DNA of 64,000 nucleotides from Pycnococcus provasolii (Eukaryota; Chlorophyta; Pseudoscourfieldiophyceae; Pseudoscourfieldiales), in contig CP150561.1 of assembly GCA_049487715.1 (NCBI GenBank), forward strand, positions 434,001 to 498,000. The letters are read 5' to 3'. The position numbers and the translations under genes are program-made. Positions 21,566 to 32,130 of the stretch are shown piece after piece. The notes beneath the pieces are model-generated. The model ran no database searches. It was not told where the DNA came from and worked only from the letters and a program-made list of their open reading frames with translations. Position 1 is the first letter of the stretch; every line of letters starts with the position of its first letter.

Positions 21566-21684
21566 GCGGTAAGCAGCCAGCTCGCGAAGAGGCAGGCGGC
21601 GGCGACGCGGAGTGGGGTGTGTGTGGCGGGCGTACTGGACGTGTGAAATAAAATAAGTAGTGCGTAAGCTTGTTAAATATACAT

Positions 21685-23166
21685 TCATTGCATCAACGAC
21701 ACGAACACGCGGTTCATGTGGTGGTTCAGGATGCTCTGCACGCCGTTCGGGTTCGCACAACCAGGATGCTTACGAGCAGAACCATACAGTTCCGCGAGAC
21801 GCGCGCACACGTCCGCGCGGGCCGAGTCCATCACGCGAGCTGTGTCCTCACAGTCTTCCCGAGAGATGCCCTTTAGCTCTTTCGCATAGATCGGATGATC
21901 GGTGGCGTATTTCGCGGCTCTCCTGCAGTGCGAGTGCAGAGTTGTCGCAATCTTCTCGATGCTCGTGAACGCAAAACCCATCGGGAGTGCGCGCCGAACC
22001 GTGTGATCTGCCCGCGAATACCTGTCCACCGCATTACCAGGCTCGACGACCTTCAACGCCACCATGCGTGCTTGACCGTGCCTCTTTTTCGAACTCGCAA
22101 GCACGACGTGCTTCAGCGCACCGGTGTATGTGAATTGTCCGGTATCACTGAGCAAGCTTAATGTGAGATGAATCGAAGGCGAGTCGTCGTCCACTGTCGA
22201 CGTGGCGTGCACGAATCCGCGCGGCACGTACAGCATGTCGCCTGGTGCTAGCGTAACCTCAAGCACGGGCTTGGACGACATGATGCCACGCTGCACTTTA
22301 GTTTCGCTGCCACCTGCATCCACGGACTTCCCAAGCTGCATGCCTTTCATGGTGAGTGGATGCGTGAACGGTGGCTTAGGCTCGTACAGGCGCCAGGTCT
22401 TGCGCCCGACGCACTGCAAAATGATGTTATCCTCGGCGTCTGAGTGTGCTGGCACGGCAACGTCCTGGCGCGGTGGACTCGCGTACATGTTCGAGTTGAC
22501 TGGCATCTCGAAGGCTGCTTGCGCCGCACAGCAGAGAACTGCCGCTGCTTTTGACCTTACGCCGGCTGATGTGACAGAAACCGTCGCTTGAACGTCTTTG
22601 AAGCACCTGTCGATGCTGAGTAACTCCGTGTTGTGTTGGACTTGCAGCAGTTTATACCCGCAAAACGGCTTTTCGTTCTCGTTTGGCTTGAGTGCAAAAC
22701 ATCCGTATCCGTCGCGTAGCGCTTCTTCGGCGTCTGCGTGTGAAAAGTGCCAGCTTGCTGACTTTTTTGCCGGCGCCTTGATGTGCACCGGCCACTGTTC
22801 CCAAATGAACATCCTAAATGCGTTGGTGTGTTTGATTGCGGCGAACACCGCGGCGATCCACGGCGTTTTGCTGTTCGACGTTGCGAATGGCGCAAGCGCA
22901 CCTTGCAGTTTTTTCGTCGCTATTTTGCGCTTTCGCATGAGCCGACTTCGCTTCGCGGCGTTGCGGAACGCCTCATTTGCGCTCGTGACGACTCCGGTGA
23001 GTAGTAGCATCGCGGAAAGCCATATGATCAGCCACATGAAATTGTAGTCATTAATGTAAGGCAATACGACATCCAAGCCGAAAGGAAGCGGCCCAAGAGG
23101 CGGCGAGGCAGCAGAGGCCGACGACGACGACGACGAGGCCGCAGAGGCCGCCTCTATGGAGTCCAT
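21685..23166 (-). CDS. JmjC/cupin-8 2-oxoglutarate oxygenase with N-terminal membrane segment
   Basis: The protein has 493 aa from the first ATG (MDSIEAASA). Residues ~40-60 form one hydrophobic helix (FMWLIIWLSAMLLLTGVV) followed by a basic cluster (RSRLMRKRKIATKK), as in a signal-anchored or organelle-membrane protein. The catalytic cupin at ~235-345 has the iron triad: His 241 and Asp 243 in VPAHSDAEDNIILQ, and His 320 in GDMLYVPRGFVHATS. The spacing and the GRKTWRLYEP strand resemble the ROX family (NO66/MINA ribosomal histidyl hydroxylases). A helical C-terminal part (DRYSRADHTVRRALPMGF ...) could be the dimerisation/winged-helix region. Substrate is unknown. A membrane anchor is not expected in nuclear NO66. 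Confidence 0.7.
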   Translation of the reverse strand: MDSIEAASAASSSSSSASAASPPLGPLPFGLDVVLPYINDYNFMWLIIWLSAMLLLTGVVTSANEAFRNAAKRSRLMRKRKIATKKLQGALAPFATSNSKTPWIAAVFAAIKHTNAFRMFIWEQWPVHIKAPAKKSASWHFSHADAEEALRDGYGCFALKPNENEKPFCGYKLLQVQHNTELLSIDRCFKDVQATVSVTSAGVRSKAAAVLCCAAQAAFEMPVNSNMYASPPRQDVAVPAHSDAEDNIILQCVGRKTWRLYEPKPPFTHPLTMKGMQLGKSVDAGGSETKVQRGIMSSKPVLEVTLAPGDMLYVPRGFVHATSTVDDDSPSIHLTLSLLSDTGQFTYTGALKHVVLASSKKRHGQARMVALKVVEPGNAVDRYSRADHTVRRALPMGFAFTSIEKIATTLHSHCRRAAKYATDHPIYAKELKGISREDCEDTARVMDSARADVCARLAELYGSARKHPGCANPNGVQSILNHHMNRVFVSLMQ

Positions 23167-23622
23167 CAAGTCAGTCAGCGTGAGCGAGACAAGAAGAATG
23201 CTGCTGCTGCTGCTGCGCCGCGGAATGGCAAAACTGCAAAACGCCAGACCCCTTGAGGACAGGGTCCACAAGCCGTGGGTAGGGATCCACCGTCAAGCCT
23301 CAATCAAAGAACAACAACCGGTGACAAGTCAAGTCTTTGGAAGGACAGGAATCCAATCGCGGAATTTGTATAGATACTTATAGTTATAAGGACTAGACAA
23401 GGCAATATTGGTCGAGCTCGTGAACTCACGTATTCTCACTGTACCGGTAGTACTACTGGAAGGAACAGAGTTTACGGTTTTACTAGTACTAGGCTCACCT
23501 ACCTCGACCTGAAAACACGTTGGGAACAAATTGATGAAAAAAAATGAAAAGGAATTAAAAATTGACAGGAGCAATTCTCACGTGTTGTTCATAGTGGTTG
23601 TGCTCTGTGTCCATGCGACTAT
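23167..23622. other. spacer, no gene seen
   Basis: The region is the upstream sequence of the oxygenase gene and the 3' flank of the malic enzyme gene. It is AT-richer around 23350-23560 and has no recognisable ORF. Confidence 0.4.
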
Positions 23623-25434
23623 TCACATGCGGCTGTCCTCCACAACATTCGAGCATTTGGGAACGAACATGCGCCTGCGGATGAAATTGTCCATCGAGCC
23701 AGGCTTGGGACTTAAGCGTGCAAGACCCAGATCATAGCACTTCGACGCGACGCTCGTCGCAATCTTTGCGCTGATCTCTCGCATCTCCGTGATGTTTGGA
23801 TAGAGCTTGCCCTGAGCAATCTCAGCATCGGTCACGTAGTGAGCGAGCTCATCCGCCGCGGTGATGAAAAGGCTATCGGGAATGTACTCCGCCTGAGCCG
23901 CCATCGCGCCGAAGCCAACTCCGGGGAAGATGAACATGTTGTTGCCCTGTCCGGGCGTCAGCGTCTTGCCCTCGTACTCGACGGGCGGGAACGGCGAGCC
24001 AGCCGCGAAGAGACACTTGCCCTTACTCCACGCGTACGCGTTCACGGCCGACACCTCAGCCTTCGACGTAGGGTTGGACAGCGGGAACACGAGCGGCTGC
24101 TCGTGGTATTTGCACATCTCCTCGATGTGCTCCTGCATGAATACAGGGCCAGCGCCGCTCAGGCCGAACAGCGCATTCGGCTTCGCATGAGCAATAATCT
24201 CCGCAAGATCCTTCATGTCCGGCGTGCCGTCCGTGCGAGCAAAAGCTTTTTTGTGCTCCGCGAGCTTATCTCCGCGTGTCGTCGTCACGAGTCCCTTGCT
24301 GTCAACGAGGTAGATGCGACCGCGCGCCTCGTCCGCCGACAAACCGCCCTTCTCCTCGAGAAGCAGCGAGATCATCGTGGCAACGCCAACCGCGGACGAC
24401 CCCGCTCCGAAGAAAACGACGTTCACGTCTTTGAGACTGCCACCTTGCGCACGCACGCCATTCACGAGTCCGCTGAGCACCGTGGCACCCGTTCCCTGAA
24501 TGTCGTCGTTGAAGCAGAGCACCTTCTTTCGCATCTTCTCCAGGATGTTGAACGCGGCGTCCGTCTGAAAGTCCTCGAACTGGATCAGGCAGTTGGGCCA
24601 CTTGTCCTTCACCGCGAGGCAGAATTCCTCGACGATCGCGAGGTGGTCCTCGCCCTTGAGGCGCTCGTTCTTCATGCCCATGTAGTACGGGCTCTCGAGC
24701 AGTTCCTTGTTGTTCGTTCCCATGTCGAGTGTCACCGGCAGGCTCTTGCGCGGGTCGAAACCACCAGCTGCCACGTACAGCGCGCACTTGCCGATGGGAA
24801 TTCCCATGCCGTTGGTGCCGAGGTCACCCAAGCCGAGGATGCGCCCACCGTCCGTCACGACGATGATCTCGACGTCTTGGTGCGGCCAGTTGTCGAGCAT
24901 GGCACGCATGCGCCCGCTATCTGTGACGCTGAAGAACATGCCCGTGCGCTCGAACGTGACACTTCCAAAGTGCTGGCACGCCTCGCCCACGGTGGGCGTG
25001 TAAACGATGGGCGTCATCTCGGGCAGGTAGCGCACGAGCATTTCGTAGTAGAGCTGCTCCTCGTTGTTTCGCACGCGGTCGAGGAACATGTACTTGTTGA
25101 GCGGCACGGTGAGCTTTCGGAAGTAGTCCATGGCGCGCCCCACCTTGACGGCCGCCGTCTCCGCGTGCGGTGGCAGCAGGCCTTGCAAGCGCTTCACCTT
25201 TCGTTCCTCGTACGTGAATCCGCTTCCTAGGTTATCCGACGGCGTGTCGAGTAGCGCGGTTCCCATTGCGCGCGTTCCCGGAGAGGGCGCCCCTAACCCT
25301 CCTCCTAACCCGGACGACGCTACTGGCGCAGGTGCCGCTCCTCCTCCTGATGCCGCCTGCTGAACCATGGATGGTTGGAGCCCACCACCACCTTCCACAA
25401 TCACCTTGATCGGTTTCCCTGAGCCGTTGCCCAT
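23623..25434 (-). CDS. malic enzyme (NADP type likely)
   Basis: Malic enzyme decarboxylates malate to pyruvate while reducing NAD(P). The protein has 603 aa from the ATG at 25434 (MGNGSGKPIKV). Conserved elements in order: catalytic Tyr in YTPTVGEACQ (~145), Lys in IPIGKCALY (~216), metal ligands EDF (287-288) and FNDDIQGTG (Asp 310/311), and the Rossmann fingerprint VVFFGAGSSAVG (~341-350). The length is normal for the eukaryotic enzyme. The ~70-residue N-terminus is Gly/Ala/Pro-rich and could be a weak transit sequence. NADP preference cannot be settled by eye. The immediate upstream sequence (25440-25505) is a run of AAATAAAAT/ATATAAA motifs, a possible core promoter. Confidence 0.93.
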   Translation of the reverse strand: MGNGSGKPIKVIVEGGGGLQPSMVQQAASGGGAAPAPVASSGLGGGLGAPSPGTRAMGTALLDTPSDNLGSGFTYEERKVKRLQGLLPPHAETAAVKVGRAMDYFRKLTVPLNKYMFLDRVRNNEEQLYYEMLVRYLPEMTPIVYTPTVGEACQHFGSVTFERTGMFFSVTDSGRMRAMLDNWPHQDVEIIVVTDGGRILGLGDLGTNGMGIPIGKCALYVAAGGFDPRKSLPVTLDMGTNNKELLESPYYMGMKNERLKGEDHLAIVEEFCLAVKDKWPNCLIQFEDFQTDAAFNILEKMRKKVLCFNDDIQGTGATVLSGLVNGVRAQGGSLKDVNVVFFGAGSSAVGVATMISLLLEEKGGLSADEARGRIYLVDSKGLVTTTRGDKLAEHKKAFARTDGTPDMKDLAEIIAHAKPNALFGLSGAGPVFMQEHIEEMCKYHEQPLVFPLSNPTSKAEVSAVNAYAWSKGKCLFAAGSPFPPVEYEGKTLTPGQGNNMFIFPGVGFGAMAAQAEYIPDSLFITAADELAHYVTDAEIAQGKLYPNITEMREISAKIATSVASKCYDLGLARLSPKPGSMDNFIRRRMFVPKCSNVVEDSRM

Positions 25435-26151
25435 GACCAAAAATATATAAAATATATAAAATAAATAAAATGCCGGGTAGGAAATAGAAAAATAAAATAT
25501 TAAATGTATCACACGTGGTTAAGGCCCCCTTAAAAGCCCCCTTTTCGTTGAGCCCCCCTCCCACTGTCCCACGCTCCCTCCCTGTCCCTGTCCCTGTCAG
25601 GCGTGTGCCAGAGTGCCTGTGCCCAAATGCCCAGGTCCTGTGCAATTCCTGTCTAGCTAAAGGGGTAGCGAAAACAGAACAGGTACCTTAGAATTCTGGC
25701 AAAAGAGCGAGCAAAAGGGAAAAGAGAACAGACGCCTTCTTCCAAAGAGCGAAAGGGTTGGGTTCCCGTGCTTGTTGGTGCTTGTTGGGCACCTTGGATG
25801 GGCCCCACGGGCGGTGTTGGACCCGCCATGTCCGCGGGTTGAAGAGGGACTTGGGATCCCTTCAAGACTTCAAGACAGGTCTGAGAGGGGTGACCGGTCT
25901 CCATCCCATACCTCCTTTATCGGGATAGTTCACGCGGCGGAGGGATGTCCTACCCTAACCCTAACCCTAACCCTAGCCCTCATTCTGAGAAACTTTTACC
26001 TTAAGGCTTGTCTTATTCGCCCGAACGTAGGATTCGAGAGTCACGTCGTCCTATCATGTATTACGTATGTATACTTTTTATTTACTGCTTCATTCAAGAC
26101 TTATTAGTTCTACTTATTGGTGGTACTGCCCCCCAGTGGGGGCGGTGCTGC
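25435..26151. other. spacer upstream of malic enzyme
   Basis: AT-rich tandem ATAAAAT sequence lies at 25440-25500. A CCCTAA array lies at 25953-25976. At 26126-26170 a CCCCCAGTGGGGGCGGT / CACTGGGGGCGGT repeat can fold back on itself. No gene was seen. Confidence 0.5.
25953..25976. repeat. interstitial telomere-type array (CCCTAA)n
   Basis: Three perfect units are followed by one CCCTAG variant, 519 bp upstream of the malic-enzyme start and 177 bp beyond the 3' end of the histidine-kinase gene. Confidence 0.9.
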
Positions 26152-28059
26152 TCAAGCACTGGGGGCGGTATTCAAACGAAACAAAGGCACGCGCCGCATC
26201 GCCTCCTCCTTCTTCAGGCAAGCGCTGCGCAAAACTCTTTCGAAGTCAGGCTTGATCACGGGCTTCGTGAGATAGTCGTCAGCTTTGCATTGCTTAAGAC
26301 ACGCTTGACGGTCGCCAGACATCGCCGAGGCTGTGACGATCGTAATCATAGGCGATTCCTCGCCACGACTTGACAGAATCGAGCGGATTTGTTGCACAGC
26401 ATCCATACCATCGAGTCGAGGCATGTGCAGATCCATCAAAATTAGGTCGAACGGCTTCCCTCCTCCCGTCGCCATTTCCACCGCCTGCACGCCGTCCGAC
26501 ACAAGTTCGACAATGTTCGAACTGTACTTTTGCACCATCTTCTGCAAGATGATCCGGTTCACCGGATGGTCGTCCGCAATTAACACGCGCAGTGACGAAA
26601 AATCGCATTTTCCACCCAAGTCTTCGACCTCCATCTGCGCATGCCTGTTGCCGTTCGCGGTTGCCCCGATGGCGTCGGACGGAATGGTGAAAGGCAACGC
26701 AACCTCGAAGAGAGAACCTACACCTAGGGTCGAGCGCACGAGCTTCAGATGACCACCCATCAGTTTTGATAGGCTCCTCGAGATGGCCAAACCGAGTCCC
26801 GTGCCGCGCTCGTGGCCTGCGTTTACGGCTGAAATGTTTTCGTTGTGATGCCGGACGCCCTGCGAGAACGGCTGGAAGAGCTTTGGCGCCACATCAGCGG
26901 GTATCCCAACGCCCGTATCTTCAATCCCAAATGCTACCCACGAAGTCGAGGGATCGTTTTGGCTGTCAGTCGCATGCTCAGGTGCTTCCATCACGCGCGC
27001 GTGTAGAGTCACGCAGCCGTGTTTTGGCGTGAACTTTATGGCATTGTAGAGCAAGTTGTACAGAACTTGCCTGAAGCGCACGCCGTCTTGAATCACGTGC
27101 GTGGGCAGCGCTTCACCCTCATTTAATGCGAGGCGCACGCCGCCCTCCTCGGCGCGCAGACGCACGATGTCGATGCACTCGTTGAGGCACGTGTGCAGGT
27201 CGAAGTCCACGAGCTCGACTGAGAGCTGCCCTTGCTCAATGCTCGAGATATCGGTAATGTCATTAGCAAGCGCAAGCAGCAGGCGGCTGGACGTGGTCAT
27301 CAGGCCCGTCAAGTGCATCTGCTCAGCATTCAGGTCCGACTGCTGCAGAAGCTCCGCTGCGTTTAGCACACCCACCAGCGGTGTGCGAAGGTCATGCGAC
27401 ATGCGCGCCACCATCAAGCTCTTCGAGTTCGTCGCCTCCTCCGCCTGGGCCTGTGCAATTCGTGTCTTGCGCTCGGCTTCTACCCGCTTTGTGATGTCGC
27501 GACACACGCCCAGCACAAACTTTGTTCCCATGTTGGAGCATGGACCCTCGAAGTCGTCGACGAGGTTGTAGACACTATCGTACGTCATCTCGCTGTGGCC
27601 GGGTACGTTGACGGGATGCACGATGTTCACTCGCTCGCCCGTGCGGAAGCACTTAAGCACGGCGTCGTCGATGTCGTTCGCCCGCGCCCCGTCCATGATT
27701 TGGGCGTTCGTTAAGCCGACGATTTTGTCCAAGTCGTCAGGGCCGAAGCCGACGACCTTAAGGGCTGTGGAGTTGGCGTACACGTAGTGCGGCTTGTCGC
27801 ATCCTCGATCGAGCCCGTATATGACAAACACGTCGTTCGACGAGTCGAGAAAGAATTGCATGCACGACTTGAGGTCGAGCAGTTTTTTCGCGCTGAGTTG
27901 GCCCCTCTGCGTTTTTCGAGAGTCCGCCGCCAGGAGCTCCGGCACGGTTCGTTCTTCTTGCGAGTACGAGTTTGTTTGCTCCTCCTCATCGTCCGCGTTT
28001 TTAAATGCACCAGAGGCAGAGGCGTCGTCGTCCATGGACGAAAGCATAGCTTGAGCCAT
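26152..28059 (-). CDS. hybrid sensor histidine kinase (PAS-HisKA-HATPase-REC)
   Basis: The protein has 635 aa, with the ATG at 28059. A PAS-like sensor lies at ~65-195 (CMQFFLDSSNDVFVIYG ... VCRDITKR). The dimerisation helix carries the phospho-accepting His 222 in MSHDLRTPL. The ATPase domain has the N box NLLYNAIKFT (Asn 339), DTGVGI (381-386) and GTGLGLAI. The C-terminal receiver has the acidic pair IADDH (496-497), the phospho-acceptor Asp 543 (LILMDLHMP) and Lys 599 (TKP). No transmembrane segment was found, so it is probably a soluble cytosolic phosphorelay kinase that hands phosphate to an HPt protein. Such hybrid kinases are common in algae. The ligand is unknown. Confidence 0.93.
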   Translation of the reverse strand: MAQAMLSSMDDDASASGAFKNADDEEEQTNSYSQEERTVPELLAADSRKTQRGQLSAKKLLDLKSCMQFFLDSSNDVFVIYGLDRGCDKPHYVYANSTALKVVGFGPDDLDKIVGLTNAQIMDGARANDIDDAVLKCFRTGERVNIVHPVNVPGHSEMTYDSVYNLVDDFEGPCSNMGTKFVLGVCRDITKRVEAERKTRIAQAQAEEATNSKSLMVARMSHDLRTPLVGVLNAAELLQQSDLNAEQMHLTGLMTTSSRLLLALANDITDISSIEQGQLSVELVDFDLHTCLNECIDIVRLRAEEGGVRLALNEGEALPTHVIQDGVRFRQVLYNLLYNAIKFTPKHGCVTLHARVMEAPEHATDSQNDPSTSWVAFGIEDTGVGIPADVAPKLFQPFSQGVRHHNENISAVNAGHERGTGLGLAISRSLSKLMGGHLKLVRSTLGVGSLFEVALPFTIPSDAIGATANGNRHAQMEVEDLGGKCDFSSLRVLIADDHPVNRIILQKMVQKYSSNIVELVSDGVQAVEMATGGGKPFDLILMDLHMPRLDGMDAVQQIRSILSSRGEESPMITIVTASAMSGDRQACLKQCKADDYLTKPVIKPDFERVLRSACLKKEEAMRRVPLFRLNTAPSA

Positions 28060-29864
28060 TTCGTAAATATGCCAGGTGATGTAAATGTAAGGGGGAGAGT
28101 ATTATGACAGAACAGACGTGGGTTTCTTTTGGTTCAGTTTTGGTGACGCTGGTTACTGCAACAGCGAGACAGCTGTTTCTTAGACTGAAATACTGTACAG
28201 GTTATCTAAAGGTAGGCTGTTACTATAGTTAGTTATACCCGGTACAGTACGATAGGTAGCTTGCGCAAGACTTAGAGAACTTACTTATGAGACAACCTTA
28301 TTTATGATAAGATAAGAACTAAGATAAGAGTCTATGTCTATGCAACCTGCGAGTAACACGACGACAGGACAAGGACAGGACAAGGACAAGGCCAAGGCGT
28401 GTCGTACAGGACAGAACGTCGTCCTCAGCTGAGGTCTTCACGTCAGGTCCACGCGTGAATCCGTCTCCCAGTCACCGGTCTCGTCTTTCCGAGCCTGTAG
28501 GGGAAACGCTCGCTGTTGTTTTTGCGGAAACAGGATGGCGACAGCACGCCAGAAGGCGGCGATAACCTGGCGGCGATAGGATGGCGACATGCACCTCTTT
28601 GAGAGCGGGCAGGCGGGACGCGCGGCGTAGGCGCGCAGGAGCGGAACAACGACGTGGTATGGATTTTTACCAACGGAACTCGGCCTAACTTAAAGGTTTA
28701 GGCTTCCGATGAGGCTCTTCCGATGTCTGAAGAGGTTGAAGCCCCGCCTTAGGCCACGCCTTGACCAGTGAAGCAACGGGTGAAATGGTCCGTCCGCATG
28801 TATGTTACATAGTTACTACAGTATGTACAGTACCAATGCGTCCTCGATCAGACTGGTCGCTACTCGCTAAAGGTTTAGGGTACATACCGGGTCGGGAATG
28901 CAGGAAAGGCGATTGGAAACTTTTCATTTCATGCCAGGCTTTTCATGCCGTTCTCAGCACTTGGCAAATGGTCGTGGGCTGTGGAGTGTGGACCCACCCA
29001 TTTGGTAATAATGTTCCCCGCCGTGGGGACTTCTTCCTAGGAAGAGGTCGTAGGAAGTAAGTTTAGGGATACCGCATCGGATCTGCAGACGATTGGCGAG
29101 TGCCTCCTCGAGTGCCTCTCCACCCCAGAAATCCCTGAAGGATCAAGGAAGCCAAGCCCAGAGAGAAAGCGGGATCAGAAAAGAAAAAAGCCCCAGAAAC
29201 GCGGACGTGTGCTCAAGAAACTCCTCAAGAACCTCAGAAAGACCGAAAGAACCAACCCTTCGGAGGCGATGCACCGCTGCATCATCTCTGAGATGAAAGG
29301 AAAGGAAAGGATGCGCGCCTCATACTGTAAATTCCGCGCATCTGCATAAATTTAGTTCGCGCAAGGTGTTCGCGCATATCGGATTTTCTGGAGCCGGATT
29401 TTCATTCCGGGTACCCGGGTACCCTACATAAACTTTACCGTACAGAAAGGGCGGGCGGCCGCGGAAGAAAGCCAAAAAGCCAAGAGGCCGCAAGGCTGCA
29501 CAAGGTGGGAAGGTGTGCGCGAATTCCCTGAGGTGCGACTGTGCGAGCAGAGAGAGGCTGAGAATCACCTGATGCCTGACACCACCTGACACCACCTGAC
29601 CTGAGGGCAACCTGAGGGCAACCTGAGGGGGGCGTGCGTGTTGTTTTTTCCAATTTATTTCCAGGAGGGATCTTAAGCGGCGATTCTCATCTTGGTTTTC
29701 CCATCAATCAATCCTATCCCAACTTTTTCAGTTGTTTTTTCGTAAAGATATCGTATCTCGTAACTACCCTTACCTTAAGCCCTTAAGGTACAACTTTTTT
29801 TTCACTTTTTTTTAGTAAAAGGGAGTTCCTATTTTAAAATACGTATTAAAAGTTAAGATTAAGA
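28060..29864. other. 1.8-kb region without a recognisable gene
   Basis: This is the longest apparently non-coding stretch outside the fragment block. It contains a GGACAA hexamer run (28370-28395), GGAAA repeats (29297-29310), and small direct repeats at 29578-29630 (TGACACCACC twice, GAGGGCAACCT twice). Short ORFs exist but none has convincing protein character. No tRNA cloverleaf was found by eye. Confidence 0.45.
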
Positions 29865-31110
29865 ATGGGTGTCGCGTCGGGGAACGTCGGCCTCGCGTTC
29901 GGACTCGTCATCGCGGCGGGACTCAGCACGACGATAGGCTCGGCGCTCGTGTTCTTCATCAACCAGGCGAACGTCAAGTACCTCGCGGCGGCACTCGGAG
30001 CGAGTGCAGGAGTTATGCTGTACGTCACCTTTTCTAGCCTACTTTTTCCTCCAAAATAAACGTCGTCTCTTCGCGAGACAAAAAGACGCCGGTTTCGAAA
30101 ACATTTCAACTAACAAAACCCAACCCAAAACTCTCGTACAACACAGCTACGTTTCGTTCGCAGAAATCTTTACAGCCAAGGCGGTTGAAGGATTCGAGGA
30201 GGGTGGCTACAAGGACGGCGAGGCGTACGCGTATGCGACCATAACATTCTTTGCCGGCATCCTGTTCACGTACGTTGCTCGGCCGTTTGCCAAGAGAAGA
30301 AACGTTCAGCAAACTTTATGCTAACACACGAAAACCACAACGCCACACAGATACCTTCTTGACACGGTCGTTCACTACATCGGAAGCCTCGGAAACGGAA
30401 CCTCGAGTGTGCGCTCGCCCAACAACACGCCCGAGCAGCGCGCGACGGGCCTCGTGGGAACGTTCGGGACGTGCTTCGGTATGCTTCCTCGACGAGCAGA
30501 GGAGGAGGTGCCAAACCCTGCGAAGGAGTCGACGCAGGCGACGGGCGTACCTGTGACGAAGACGACGGCGGACGTCGAGGGAGCGGCCGCGCCGGACTGC
30601 TGCGCAGAGTCACAACTGCACAACTGCACAGTAAATACGCAGAGTCCCGAGGACCTGAAGAAGATGGGCGTGATGACTGGTCTCGCTATCGGGCTTCACA
30701 ACTTCCCCGAGGGCTTGGCAACCTTCGTCGCGACGCTGGCGGACGAGAAGCTCGGCGTGGCGATTGCGCTCGCCATCGCCATGCACAACATCCCCGAGGG
30801 TGTTTGCGTCGCATTTCCCGTCTTCTACGCCACAGGCAGCCGCTGGAAGGGCTTTCTGTGGAGCCTTCTCAGCGGCGTGAGCGAGCCGATTGGCGGACTG
30901 TTTGGCTACCTCGTCCTGTACGGCAATCGCATGTCGTCGCTGGCGTACGGCGTGCTGTTTGCGATTGTCGGCGGCATGATGGTGTACATCAGCCTGAAGG
31001 AGCTGATTCCCATGGCGCTGAAGTACGACCCAATGGACCGCGTCACGATGCACTCGTGCTTCATCGGCATGGCTGTGATGAGTTTAAGTCTCGTGTTGTT
31101 CCAGGTTTAA
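29865..31110 (+). CDS. ZIP-family metal transporter, ZTP29/ZupT-like (three exons)
   Basis: The exons are 29865-30019, 30147-30269 and 30351-31110, giving 345 aa. Both introns begin GTACGT and end ACACAG (127 and 81 bp), and joining restores the reading GVMLYVSFAEI and ILFTYLLDTVV. ZIP proteins import zinc or other divalent metals into the cytosol. The signature helices are intact: IGLHNFPEGLATF and IAMHNIPEGVCVAFPV carry the His/Asn/Glu metal ligands, and SGVSEPIGGLFGYL follows. About eight hydrophobic segments are visible. The central loop at ~residues 105-185 is Ser/Glu/Pro-rich and lacks the His cluster usual in plasma-membrane ZIPs. Arabidopsis ZTP29 (ER) is the nearest family pattern I recall. 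Confidence 0.9.
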
Positions 31111-32130
31111 GATTCAAAACGTAAAAAACAAATTTTGTGCGAAATGTGAAATGATGTTGCGCGCGCGCGCGCGCGTGGAACGCCCAGTTTTGAAGGTTGT
31201 TTTTGGCTAAGGCTATGGCTGAGTTCGCCATCGATATCCAGGCTCACTCACGAAAGTCTAGTGATCCGTCGGCCGCGTATGGTGACTTAAGGGCCGACTG
31301 TACACATATACATATCCAAGATATAGAGAAGGTTCATTCCCTTTCCACCTTTGTTTCTGGTCTTGATTTTACATCTGGCATTGTTCCATTCGTCGTTTGA
31401 TTTGGTCGTAGGTTTGAGTCGACGAGAGGTGATAATTCACGTGCATAAGGTGGGTACGCGAAGTCGTAACGGTGTTTGCAGTTTGCTCTGGCTGTCTGGC
31501 TACGGGTAGGTGTTCCCGTTCTACGAAACATCTGCATTCTGCCCACACACGTTGGAACAACTCAGGGAACAACTCCCGTAGACAAAGAACCGGCACAGAG
31601 ACAGAGAGGCCGAGACTCTCCCAGAGACACAGATCAGAGCACAGACAGACTCACACACCACACAGCTCACAGACACAGACCCCCGCGGGGGAGAGGCCGA
31701 GGCCCTGAGGCCGAGCCTAGCCGGGGGACTGCAGGAGTGCAGGGAGGTACTGCTGGAGTAGTGGAGTGCAGGGCGCAGGCGCAGGTGGGATGAATGAATG
31801 AGGGGAACTGCACGGTACTGGACTAACCGGAGGAGTGGAGAGGTGTGGGAAAGGGCAAGGCTGAAGGGAGAAAGGCCACTCCACTCCTCTCAACTCTTGG
31901 CACCTCCCCTATGGGCAACGTCGAATTAATCCCGGCCGGGGGGGGGCCTGCAACCAACCTGCAACCTGCAACCTGAAATGCAAGTTCCCTGAGGGTGCCT
32001 CCCTCTACATTGTAACTAAGTGAACATTGATGCGCCTTCCCAACTCCCCCTCCCCCTCCGTCCGGCCTTCCCCTTCCCATTTTTTGTCTAACTCCTCCTT
32101 TCCCATGGCGTTAATAATGCGTCTTTTTGT
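31111..32130. other. 1-kb spacer, simple repeats only
   Basis: It holds an alternating GC run (31157-31177), a CAGAGA/CACAGA-rich stretch (31590-31690) and a CAACCTGCAACCTGCAACCTG repeat (~31954-31974). No gene is supported. Confidence 0.45.

Larger units (their letters stand above)
20560..21684. other. spacer with poly-G tract and unresolved sequence
   Basis: The region contains a 22-bp G homopolymer (20686-20707) and, downstream, plus-strand open segments described separately. No intact gene could be assigned. Confidence 0.4.

Noticed and set aside
28761-29060. 99-codon plus-strand ORF in the 28-30 kb spacer
   Set aside because: No recognisable motif, atypical composition and no supporting context.
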